NCBI GenBank assembly: GCA_029256035.1
Contig: JAQSYR010000070.1
Coordinates: 1-6,660, forward strand
Length of the DNA: 6,660 nucleotides
Reading direction: 5' to 3'
Source: Anaerocolumna sp.
GTDB lineage: Bacteria > Bacillota > Clostridia > Lachnospirales > Lachnospiraceae
Below the pieces are notes generated by a model. The model saw only the letters and a program-made list of their open reading frames with translations, was not told the DNA's origin and made no database searches. Positions 1 to 6,361 of the stretch are shown here, piece by piece. Both the position numbers and the translations under genes were made by a program. Numbering within the stretch: the first letter of the stretch is position 1; every line of letters begins with the position of its first letter.

Positions 1-318
1 CCTGACAGATTAAAATTGGAAGCAGCCAGATCAATTCGTGAAGATTACCTGCATCAAGATGCATTCCATGAGGTTGATACTTATACATCTGTTGAAAAAC
101 AATTTAAAATGATGGAACTTATTTTAAGCTTCTATGACTTATCCCTTGAAGGATTAAATAAGGGCATTTCAATTGAAGAGTTAGTAAAGTTACCAATCCG
201 TGAAAGAATTGGTCGTTTTAAATATGTTACAGTTGAGAAAATTGAAGCAGAATATAATGATATCTTAAAAAATTTACAACAAGAAATTAATAACTTGTTA
301 CAAAAGGAGGAATCCTAA
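1..318 (+). CDS. ntpA: V-type ATP synthase/ATPase subunit A, C-terminal fragment (5' end outside window)
   Basis: This is the last 105 residues of the catalytic A subunit of the V1 (V/A-type) rotary ATPase, which hydrolyses or makes ATP at the A/B interfaces on the cytoplasmic face of the membrane. The frame is open from base 1 and starts PDRLKLEAARSIRED, followed by the family-typical DYLHQDAFHEVDTYTS. The fragment is the helical C-terminal domain that contacts the central stalk; the Walker A and B motifs lie upstream of the window. A TTG at 16 is an internal codon, not a start, because the conserved sequence continues upstream of it. The stop codon TAA (316-318) shares its last base with the ATG of subunit B, and the ribosome binding site of B (AAAGGAGG, 303-310) lies inside this gene, so the two are probably translationally coupled. 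The symbol atpA is also used for this gene. Confidence 0.96.
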   Translation, partial: PDRLKLEAARSIREDYLHQDAFHEVDTYTSVEKQFKMMELILSFYDLSLEGLNKGISIEELVKLPIRERIGRFKYVTVEKIEAEYNDILKNLQQEINNLLQKEES

Positions 319-1688
319 TGCCAAAGGAATATAGAACCATTCAAGAGGTAGCAGGCCCTCTTATGTTAGTACATGGTGTTGAAAATGTTTCATATAATGA
401 ATTAGCTGAAATTGAACTTGCCAGTGGTGAAAAACGTCGTTGTAAGGTACTTGAAATTGATGGCGGTAATGCATTAGTTCAGTTATTTGAAAGTGCAACA
501 GGTATTAATCTTTCTAACAGTAAAGTTAGGTTTTTAGGACGAAGCATGGAGCTTGGTGTTTCTGAAGATATGTTAAGCCGAGTATTTGATGGTTTAGGCC
601 GCCCAATTGATAATGGTCCGGAAATCCTACCAGATAAACGTATGGATATCAATGGTTTGCCAATGAATCCAGCAGCAAGAAATTATCCACAGGAATTTAT
701 CCAAACCGGAGTATCTGCCATTGATGGACTTAACACATTAGTACGTGGTCAGAAACTACCTATCTTTTCAGCAAGTGGTTTGCCACATGCAAATCTGGCT
801 GCTCAGATTGCTCGTCAGGCAAAAGTTCGTGGAACAAAGGAACCATTTGCCGTAGTATTTGCAGCAATGGGTATCACTTTTGAAGAAGCTAACTTCTTCA
901 CAGAAAGCTTCCGTGAAACAGGAGCAATTGATCGTACTGTAATGTTTATAAATCTTGCAAATGACCCTGCAGTAGAGCGTATTGCAACACCACGTATGGC
1001 TCTTACTGCAGCAGAATACCTTGCATTTGAAAAAGATATGCATGTACTTGTTATTTTAACAGATATCACAAATTATGCCGATTCTCTTCGAGAAGTATCT
1101 GCAGCTCGTAAAGAGGTTCCTGGACGTCGTGGATATCCTGGATATATGTATACGGACTTAGCTTCCCTATATGAAAGAGCAGGCCGACAAAAAGATAAGG
1201 CAGGAAGTATTACAATGATTCCTATCTTAACTATGCCAGAAGATGATAAAACACATCCAATTCCTGACTTAACAGGTTATATCACAGAAGGACAGATTAT
1301 CTTAAGCCGTGAGCTTTTCCGTCAAGGTGTAACACCTCCAATCAATGTTCTACCTTCTCTTTCACGTTTGAAAGATAAAGGTATTGGTAAAGGTAAAACC
1401 CGTGAAGATCATGCAAATACAATGAATCAGTTATTTGCAGCTTATGCCAGAGGAAAAGAAGCAAAAGAATTAATGGTAGTACTTGGTGAAGCAGCATTAA
1501 CAGATATTGATAAATTATATGCTCAGTTTTCTGATGCTTTTGAAAATGAATATGTATCACAGGGATATCTTGCAAATCGTGATATTGAAGAAACATTAGA
1601 TTTAGGTTGGAAGTTACTGTCTATTCTTCCTAGAACCGAGCTTAAGAGAATTAAGGAAGAGTTCCTCGATAAGTATTATGGCAAGTAA
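318..1688 (+). CDS. ntpB: V-type ATP synthase/ATPase subunit B (non-catalytic)
   Basis: This 456-residue protein is the regulatory, non-catalytic subunit that alternates with A in the A3B3 head of V1. Visible landmarks are an N-terminal beta-barrel (about 1-75), GVSAIDGLNTLVRGQKLPIF (131-150), the degenerate P-loop SASGLPHANLAAQ (151-163) in place of a true Walker A motif, YPGYMYTDLASLYERAGR (273-290), and DDKTHPIPDLTGYITEGQ (309-326). LPSLSR ends at Arg350, the position I recall as the arginine finger supplied to the catalytic site in Enterococcus hirae NtpB. The rest is the helical C-terminal domain. The length is normal for the family, with no frameshift. The ATG is preceded by AAAGGAGG with a 7-base spacer and overlaps the subunit A stop by one base. 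In P-loop-bearing A subunits the motif ends GKT; its absence here identifies this as B, not A. The symbol atpB is also used. Confidence 0.98.
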   Translation: MPKEYRTIQEVAGPLMLVHGVENVSYNELAEIELASGEKRRCKVLEIDGGNALVQLFESATGINLSNSKVRFLGRSMELGVSEDMLSRVFDGLGRPIDNGPEILPDKRMDINGLPMNPAARNYPQEFIQTGVSAIDGLNTLVRGQKLPIFSASGLPHANLAAQIARQAKVRGTKEPFAVVFAAMGITFEEANFFTESFRETGAIDRTVMFINLANDPAVERIATPRMALTAAEYLAFEKDMHVLVILTDITNYADSLREVSAARKEVPGRRGYPGYMYTDLASLYERAGRQKDKAGSITMIPILTMPEDDKTHPIPDLTGYITEGQIILSRELFRQGVTPPINVLPSLSRLKDKGIGKGKTREDHANTMNQLFAAYARGKEAKELMVVLGEAALTDIDKLYAQFSDAFENEYVSQGYLANRDIEETLDLGWKLLSILPRTELKRIKEEFLDKYYGK

Positions 1689-1692
1689 ATGG

Positions 1693-1700
1693 AAAGGGGG
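1693..1700 (+). promoter_or_regulatory. Ribosome binding site deciding the TTG start of ntpD
   Basis: The sequence AAAGGGGG lies directly upstream of two in-frame start candidates. It is 8 bases from TTG 1709, a normal spacing, but overlaps GTG 1700. This supports the shorter product. Confidence 0.7.
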
Positions 1701-1708
1701 TGCTGTTC

Positions 1709-2377
1709 TTGGCTAAGACACAAGTGAATCCTACACGTATGGAATTAACCAAGCTAAAGCAAAAGTTAACGACAGCTGTTCGCGGTCATAAACTTCTTAA
1801 GGATAAACGAGATGAATTAATGCGTCAGTTCCTTGATTTAGTTCGTGAAAACAAAACGTTACGTGAAAAAGTTGAGGCCGGAATTGCAGCAGCGAATAAG
1901 AATTTTGTGTTAGCCCGTGCTGGGATGGCAGATGAGGTCTTAAATGTTGCACTAATGGCACCAAGACAAGAAGTATATCTGGACACAGATACACGTAACG
2001 TTATGAGTGTTAATATTCCAGTTTTAGAGTATAAGACAAAGACACCGGATGCAAATGATATCTATTCTTATGGTTTCGCATTTACCTCCAGTGATCTTGA
2101 TGATGCAGTAAAATCTTTACAAGATATCTTGCCTGATATGTTACGTTTAGCTGAAATAGAAAAATCATGCCAGCTGATGGCTGCTGAGATTGAGAAAACT
2201 AGACGACGTGTTAATGCATTAGAACATGTTATGATTCCTGACATGAGAGAAAAAATAAAGTATATCATTATGAAACTTGATGAAAACGAGCGTAGTACCC
2301 AGATTCGTTTGATGAAAGTAAAAGATATGATGTTAGAGGAAGCGCATCATTATAATGAACGGTTATTTGAAAGTTAA
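1709..2377 (+). CDS. ntpD: V-type ATP synthase/ATPase subunit D (central stalk)
   Basis: This 222-residue protein is the central shaft that rotates inside A3B3 and links it to the membrane ring, the counterpart of F-type gamma. Signatures are NPTRMEL (7-13), RGHKLLKDKRDEL (25-37) and TRRRVNALEHVMIP (164-177). The N-terminal (about 10-65) and C-terminal (about 145-215) segments are long amphipathic helices expected to form the antiparallel coiled coil, with a small central domain between them. I place the start at TTG 1709 (MAKTQVNPTRMEL), because AAAGGGGG at 1693-1700 then has an 8-base spacer and the protein begins as family members usually do. The in-frame GTG at 1700 would add only MLF and would overlap its own ribosome binding site. 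It is the last gene of the operon, 20 bases after ntpB, and a strong terminator follows. The symbol atpD is also used. Confidence 0.96.
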   Translation: MAKTQVNPTRMELTKLKQKLTTAVRGHKLLKDKRDELMRQFLDLVRENKTLREKVEAGIAAANKNFVLARAGMADEVLNVALMAPRQEVYLDTDTRNVMSVNIPVLEYKTKTPDANDIYSYGFAFTSSDLDDAVKSLQDILPDMLRLAEIEKSCQLMAAEIEKTRRRVNALEHVMIPDMREKIKYIIMKLDENERSTQIRLMKVKDMMLEEAHHYNERLFES

Positions 2378-2436
2378 AACTATAAATAGGTATCTTGATT
2401 TATAGGTAAATTCTAATAACTTGTATGAAAAAAGAT

Positions 2437-2478
2437 ACAGGCTTGATTAATGTTTATTAAACATATAATCAAGCCTGT
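2437..2478. terminator. Bidirectional rho-independent terminator between convergent units
   Basis: ACAGGCTTGATTA (2437-2449) pairs perfectly with TAATCAAGCCTGT (2466-2478), and inside it ATGTTTA (2450-2456) pairs with TAAACAT (2458-2464). This gives about 20 base pairs interrupted by a single bulged A at 2465. On the + strand GTTTTCTTT follows, ending the V-ATPase operon. On the - strand the flank reads ATCTTTTTTC, an even better U-tract, ending the DUF1540/CorC unit. The hairpin begins 59 bases after the ntpD stop and lies 11 bases beyond the stop of the opposing gene. Confidence 0.93.
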
Positions 2479-2488
2479 GTTTTCTTTA

Positions 2489-2662
2489 TTAAGAATAATT
2501 ATCTCTTTTTGGGATAAATGATTCGCAGTCAGTTTCTTTTGAAGATGATGAATATTGAGTAGTTCTACCTACCATGATTTTATCAAGAGTACAAAAATCT
2601 TCTGATTCAGAGTGATACTGACATTCAGTTACGATACAGCCAATGCTTGGATTGGTATCCAT
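2489..2662 (-). CDS. Small four-cysteine DUF1540-family protein
   Basis: This 57-residue protein begins MDTNPSIGCIVTECQYH and contains cysteines at 9, 14, 24 and 46. The layout C-x4-C-x9-C-x21-C, with an ETDCESF block near the C-terminus (43-49), matches my recollection of DUF1540, short cysteine proteins common in Clostridia and Bacilli. Four conserved cysteines suggest a small metal-binding (zinc-type) fold, but this is inference; no function is established to my knowledge. There is no signal peptide or membrane segment. The ATG follows AAAAGGAGGTG with a 7-base gap from AGGAGG, one of the best ribosome binding sites in the window, which strongly supports a real gene despite its size. It lies 68 bases downstream of the corC-like gene on the same strand, and may be co-transcribed with it, have its own promoter, or both. 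The stop is followed by the shared terminator. Confidence 0.88.
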   Translation of the reverse strand: MDTNPSIGCIVTECQYHSESEDFCTLDKIMVGRTTQYSSSSKETDCESFIPKRDNYS

Positions 2663-2690
2663 TCTTACACCTCCTTTTAGTTGATAGTAC

Positions 2691-2720
2691 TATAATGTAC
2701 GATTTAGGAGGTTTTATACT
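2691..2720 (-). promoter_or_regulatory. Possible promoter of the DUF1540 gene, sigma-G/F-like
   Basis: Reading the - strand, AGTATA (2720-2715) and CATTATA (2697-2691) are separated by 17 bases and lie upstream of the ribosome binding site. The elements resemble the forespore sigma-G consensus (about TGAATA / CATACTA) better than sigma-A, because no TTGACA-like box is placed correctly for TATAGT (2694-2689). The match is imperfect in A/T-rich DNA, so this is only a candidate. Confidence 0.25.
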
Positions 2721-2751
2721 AAGCTTTTCGTTAATTGTTGATATAAAGCTT
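2721..2751 (-). repeat. Inverted repeat over the stop of the CorC-type gene
   Basis: AAGCTTT (2721-2727) and AAAGCTT (2745-2751) are perfect 7-base inverted copies with a 17-base loop that contains the stop codon (2731-2733). There is no adjacent U-tract on the - strand, so I do not call it a terminator. It may be a weak mRNA end structure or chance. Confidence 0.3.
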
Positions 2752-4050
2752 AACTTTGTCAATGCGTTTTCCTTTAACTGCTTCAATTTTAAATAGTAAA
2801 CCATCAATTTCCATGGTTCTATTGTCTTGTTCAGTTGGAATTTCACCCATGTTTTCAATTAATAAACCTGAAATGGTTTCATAATTACCGGTGCTGATAT
2901 TTAAATCTAACTTGTAGTTTAATTCATCAATGGATAATAAACCGTCAATTATATAAGTTGAGTTATCTATCTTATGAATCATTGGAGAATTATTATCATA
3001 TTCATCCTCAATATCACCCATTACTTCTTCAACAAGATCCTCTAGTGTAACAATACCGGAAAACCCACCATATTCATCAATTAAAATTGCAATCTGGATT
3101 TTAGATTGCTGCATTTCCTTAAATAACTCATCAATATTTTTACTATCTGGCACCAGATATGGTTTTGTGAGTATTTCTTTTAAATCTACTTGTTGTGGTC
3201 CTTTTTTAATTACTTCCCTAAGAAAGTCTTTAATATATATGACACCTACAACATTATCTATGTCATCTTCATATACTGGAATTCTGGAATATTTGGCTTC
3301 TAATAATTCATCTATATATTCTTCTAAAGGCTCATTTATATTAATAGAAAATACATTAATACGAGGGGTCATTACTTCTTTTGCCAGAGTTTCGTCAAAT
3401 TCTATGATTGAATCAAGCATCTCTTTTTCTTTTTTATTTATACTACCGGAAACTTGTCCTTCTTTAATCAATTGCTTGATTTCTTCTCTTGATATCTTAT
3501 CACCAAGATTATTAGTGTCACTTCCAAATAATTTCATTATTAAATTCGTTGAAAATGTAAGTAAACTAATAAACGGTGAAGCTATTTTTGAAATCAATAT
3601 GACGGGTTTAACAACAAACATACTAATTTTTTCTGGATTCTTTAATGCTACCCTTTTCGGTACTAATTCTCCAAGTACTAAAGTGAAATAGGACAAAATC
3701 ATAGTAATGAGAATAAGTGATAGCTGATTAGAATAAGGAATATTGTATTCTGAAAACCATTCACCTAAAGGTTCTGAAAATCCAGTTGCAGCAGATGCAC
3801 TGGAGAAAAATCCTGCCAGAGTAATGGCTACCTGAATTGTTGATAAAAATTTTGTAGGTTCGTCCTGAAAACTTTGAATTAATTCTGCTTTTTTATTACC
3901 TTCTTCAACTAATCTTTTTACCTTGTTTTTATTAATGGAAACCATGGCCATTTCAGCACAGGAAAAAAAGGCGTTAACAAAGGTAAGTAATAACAAAATT
4001 AATATTTGTGTAATCAAATTATTCCCGTCAGGGTCTGAGTCTAATGACAT
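2731..4050 (-). CDS. CNNM/CorC-HlyC family transporter with CBS pair (putative Mg2+ efflux protein)
   Basis: This 439-residue integral membrane protein belongs to the CNNM/CorC/MpfA family (often mislabelled hemolysin), whose characterised members export Mg2+ or protect against excess Mg2+/Co2+. The DUF21/CNNM membrane domain covers about 10-195, with hydrophobic helices near 11-31, 70-90, 108-128 and 143-170, and the family motifs NAFFSCAEMAM (26-36) and GELVPKR (127-133). MTPR (227-230) opens the first CBS motif; the second ends in the signature DEYGGFSGIVTLEDLVEE (325-342). Such CBS pairs bind adenine nucleotides with Mg2+. A CorC_HlyC domain (about 355-436) closes the protein. I use ATG 4050, not the in-frame ATG 4092: AGGAGG (4066-4061) precedes the former, whereas the latter lies inside the apparent promoter and would add 14 atypical residues. 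The transported ion cannot be read from the sequence. Confidence 0.93.
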   Translation of the reverse strand: MSLDSDPDGNNLITQILILLLLTFVNAFFSCAEMAMVSINKNKVKRLVEEGNKKAELIQSFQDEPTKFLSTIQVAITLAGFFSSASAATGFSEPLGEWFSEYNIPYSNQLSLILITMILSYFTLVLGELVPKRVALKNPEKISMFVVKPVILISKIASPFISLLTFSTNLIMKLFGSDTNNLGDKISREEIKQLIKEGQVSGSINKKEKEMLDSIIEFDETLAKEVMTPRINVFSININEPLEEYIDELLEAKYSRIPVYEDDIDNVVGVIYIKDFLREVIKKGPQQVDLKEILTKPYLVPDSKNIDELFKEMQQSKIQIAILIDEYGGFSGIVTLEDLVEEVMGDIEDEYDNNSPMIHKIDNSTYIIDGLLSIDELNYKLDLNISTGNYETISGLLIENMGEIPTEQDNRTMEIDGLLFKIEAVKGKRIDKVKLYINN

Positions 4051-4082
4051 TATAAAACTTCCTCCTAAAATATAATGGTAAT

Positions 4083-4111
4083 ATTTTATCATATTTTATT
4101 TCAATGTGCAA
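4083..4111 (-). promoter_or_regulatory. Sigma-A promoter of the CorC-type gene
   Basis: On the - strand TTGCAC (4111-4106) and TAAAAT (4088-4083) are separated by 17 bases. Transcription would start near 4076, giving a leader of about 26 nt that contains the AGGAGG ribosome binding site. The position rules against a start at ATG 4092. Confidence 0.65.
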
Positions 4112-4169
4112 GTTTATGCTATTTCTTTCAAATTTAATTTGGAAAAAAAAGTTTCGTTACAATTGTTTA

Positions 4170-4199
4170 TTGACATTTCAGTAGGAAATAAGTTATAAT
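4170..4199 (+). promoter_or_regulatory. Consensus sigma-A promoter of the PEPCK-like gene
   Basis: TTGACA (4170-4175) and TATAAT (4194-4199) match both consensus hexamers exactly with an 18-base spacer. Transcription should start near 4206. It is divergent from the CorC promoter; the two -35 boxes are about 58 bases apart. Confidence 0.85.
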
Positions 4200-4205
4200 C
4201 ACCAA

Positions 4206-4417
4206 GAAAGTAGGTACTTTTATTAATATGGGATATGGGAATATAAGATAAACTAATATTTCCGATGTTATTTTATTCAAAAAAATAAATAAAAATTAAT
4301 CCAAAAGGTATCGAATTATTGAAATAATTTAAAAATTGAACGATAATTCTGAAACAATACAAATAGCCAAGCTACCTTGTAAGAAAGCCGATAAAAGTAA
4401 TTTGAAAGGATGAAAAG
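4206..4417 (+). promoter_or_regulatory. Long untranslated leader of the PEPCK-like gene
   Basis: About 210 bases lie between the predicted start of transcription and the coding sequence, forming most of the 367-base gap between the two divergent genes. It is very A/T-rich and holds no open frame with a plausible ribosome binding site. Short potential hairpins are AAAGT/ACTTT (4207-4211 with 4216-4220), AATTATT/AATAATT (4314-4320 with 4323-4329), and the G/C-containing hairpin listed separately. I do not recognise a known riboswitch or T-box, and no hairpin has a U-tract typical of attenuation. The leader may be regulatory or simply a long A/T-rich spacer. Confidence 0.4.
4358..4381 (+). promoter_or_regulatory. 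Hairpin in the leader of the PEPCK-like gene
   Basis: TACAA (4358-4362) pairs with TTGTA (4377-4381) and TAGC (4364-4367) with GCTA (4371-4374), leaving a CAA loop and a small A/CC internal loop. It is the only leader hairpin with G/C pairs in both arms and ends 23 bases before the nearest Shine-Dalgarno-like sequence (AAAGGA, 4405-4410). Confidence 0.35.
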
Positions 4418-6295
4418 GTGATAGTAGTGTTAGAAAAGTTTAGTTTATCCAGGGAAGTTAGAGATATTATCAACAATTGCAAAAAAGTAATTGTACCCCA
4501 ATCAAGAGAAGAATTATTAACCTTAGCCTTTGGTGCCAATGGGAATGATAATTTTGAGGTTACTTATGATGTTGATAATATAGGCAGTGTACTTGAGGCA
4601 ACAGTCACCCGATGTAAAAATGGTGCAGTAGTAAACTATCCGGAAGACTATATGCGCAGACGTGATCCTGACAGTCTTTTAATTGGAGATGATTTACCAA
4701 GTGATAAACCAAGATATGAAGATGAATATAATAGTAAGTTTGAACCTCTTCGTAAAGCTACATTTGAGTGGCTGAAAGAGCAAGAATTAATAATTGTACC
4801 ATTTATGGCAGGTGGTAATGAATATGGCTATGAGTCTATTTTACTAGCGCCTAAAAATGCAGCTTTTTTTGCAACTGCGCTGGCTGATATCCAAGGATTT
4901 GTAAATATAGCTGAAGTGGAAGATATTTTTACACCAAAAGCTGTTGTATATCTTGCACCACCATTTCGTCATACCCATTTTAATGGCCTTCAAAGAGTTG
5001 TACACAATCGTTTGCATAATTTGCATGAAGTATTTTCTTATAATTTATATCCAGGACCTAGTGCAAAAAAAGGTATTTATGGAGTTTTGTTAAACATAGG
5101 AGAGCAGGAAGGCTGGACTACCGTACATGCTTCAACGGTAAAAGTTATTACCCCATATGATAATGAAATTGTTATTTTACATGAAGGTGCTTCTGGCGGT
5201 GGAAAAAGTGAAATGATTGAAAATATTCACCGTGAATTAGACGGTAGAGTAATTTTAGGACGCAATATTGTAACGAAAGAAAAAAATTATATAGAGTTAA
5301 TTGATACCTGCGAATTAAGACCAGTAACAGATGATATGGCTCTTTGTCATCCTAAAATGCAGAACGAAAGTAAAAAAATGGTTGTTGGTGATGCAGAGCA
5401 AGGGTGGTTTTTAAGATTAGATAGTATTAAAAAATACGGAAGTGCTCCACAATTTGAAAGTATTTTTATTCAACCAAAGGAACCTTTATTATTTTTAAAT
5501 CTGCAGGCTACAGCAAATTCAACCTGCCTTCCTTGGGAACATACCATGGATTCTAATGGAAAACCTTGTCCTAATCCCAGAGCAATCTTACCAAGACATT
5601 TTGTACCTAATATAGTCAATGAAACAGTAGAGGTGGATGTAAGAAGTTTCGGAGTTAGAACGCCGCCTTGTACCAAAGAAAATCCTAGTTACGGTATTAT
5701 GGGATTGTTTCATATTTTACCGCCGGCTCTGGCTTGGATTTGGAGATTAGTAGCACCAAGAGGATTTAATAATCCAAGTATTACTTCATCTAATAGTATG
5801 ATAAGTGAAGGCGTAGGTTCTTATTGGCCATTTGCAACAGGTAAGATGGTAACCCAGGCAAACCTTTTACTGGATCAGATAAAGAAATCTCCAAGTACAA
5901 GATATTTATTGATTCCAAATCAACATATTGGTGCTTATGAAGTAGGATTTATGCCACAGTGGATTACTAGAGAATATATTGCAAGACGAGGAAGTGCAAA
6001 GTTTAAGCCAGAACACTTAATCGAATCTCGTTGTAGTATCCTTGGCTTTAGTCAGGAATCCTTAAAGATAGAAGGACATTATATTCGTAAAGCGTTTTTA
6101 CAACCTGAAATGCAATCTGAAATTGGTATAGAAGGCTATGATAAAGGGGCAGTTATCTTAAAAGATTTCTTTACAAAAGAATTAATAAAATATAATACAG
6201 AAGAGTTAGATCCTTTAGGAAGAGAAATCATTGAATGTTTCTTAAAAGATGGTTCACTTGAGGATTATATTAATATAATACCAATGAGATATTAA
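4418..6295 (+). CDS. Divergent PEP carboxykinase-like P-loop protein, probable DUF4914 family
   Basis: This 625-residue soluble protein of unknown function probably belongs to DUF4914. Compared from memory with GTP-type PEPCK (rat/human PCK1, about 622 residues), landmarks follow in the same order: VPFMAGG (127-133) like PCK1 IPFSMGP; Lys217 and EGWTTVH (231-237), where Lys217 and His237 fall at the PCK1 metal ligands Lys244 and His264 with identical spacing; P-loop GASGGGKSE (257-265), with His237 to Lys263 26 residues as in PCK1; VTDDMA (303-308) for kinase-2 GDDIAW; GKPCPNPR (381-388) for GEPCAHPNSR, keeping the PEP-binding Asn-x-Arg; and YWPFATGK (469-476). A kinase or carboxykinase-type phosphotransfer is likely, but the substrate is unknown. 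The P-loop resembles HPr kinase. The gene stands alone with its own promoter and terminator. The start is uncertain: GTG 4418 follows AAAGGA (4405-4410), but GTG 4427 follows AGGTGAT (4416-4422) and would give 622 residues. Confidence 0.85.
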   Translation: MIVVLEKFSLSREVRDIINNCKKVIVPQSREELLTLAFGANGNDNFEVTYDVDNIGSVLEATVTRCKNGAVVNYPEDYMRRRDPDSLLIGDDLPSDKPRYEDEYNSKFEPLRKATFEWLKEQELIIVPFMAGGNEYGYESILLAPKNAAFFATALADIQGFVNIAEVEDIFTPKAVVYLAPPFRHTHFNGLQRVVHNRLHNLHEVFSYNLYPGPSAKKGIYGVLLNIGEQEGWTTVHASTVKVITPYDNEIVILHEGASGGGKSEMIENIHRELDGRVILGRNIVTKEKNYIELIDTCELRPVTDDMALCHPKMQNESKKMVVGDAEQGWFLRLDSIKKYGSAPQFESIFIQPKEPLLFLNLQATANSTCLPWEHTMDSNGKPCPNPRAILPRHFVPNIVNETVEVDVRSFGVRTPPCTKENPSYGIMGLFHILPPALAWIWRLVAPRGFNNPSITSSNSMISEGVGSYWPFATGKMVTQANLLLDQIKKSPSTRYLLIPNQHIGAYEVGFMPQWITREYIARRGSAKFKPEHLIESRCSILGFSQESLKIEGHYIRKAFLQPEMQSEIGIEGYDKGAVILKDFFTKELIKYNTEELDPLGREIIECFLKDGSLEDYINIIPMRY

Positions 6296-6329
6296 TAAAA
6301 TAAAAATTGCAATTGCCAACGGGCGCATT

Positions 6330-6361
6330 AGGAATCTGCATTATATTGCAGGTTCCTTTTT
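6330..6361 (+). terminator. Rho-independent terminator of the PEPCK-like gene
   Basis: AGGAATCTGCA (6330-6340) pairs with TGCAGGTTCCT (6347-6357) through 11 pairs including one G-U, with loop TTATAT. It is followed by a run of T (6357-6361) and then TAATTTTAT. It begins 35 bases after the stop codon. Confidence 0.9.

Noticed and set aside
768..1069. Open frames on the - strand inside ntpB
   Set aside because: They lie antisense to a clear, conserved V-ATPase subunit and have unnatural composition (many Cys and Ser).
2625..2858. 77-codon - strand open frame overlapping the ends of the CorC-type and DUF1540 genes
   Set aside because: It overlaps two better supported genes in another frame and matches no family I know.
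3167..3691. 174-codon + strand open frame opposite the CorC-type gene
   Set aside because: It is antisense to a well-conserved membrane/CBS protein, is Ser/Thr/Leu-rich as expected of a shadow frame, and no promoter was seen.
4051..4092. N-terminal extension of the CorC-type protein to ATG 4092
   Set aside because: The extension overlaps the -10 box of the likely promoter and lacks the strong ribosome binding site that precedes ATG 4050.
4228..4251. Tiny leader peptide frame (MGYGNIR) in the untranslated leader
   Set aside because: It has only seven codons and no Shine-Dalgarno sequence at a proper distance.
4206..4417. Known riboswitch (cyclic di-GMP type) or T-box in the leader
   Set aside because: TAGCCAAGCTACC recalls the 3' part of a GEMM-I element, but the essential GACGCAAAGC-type 5' core is absent. 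No T-box GGTGG-type motif is present.
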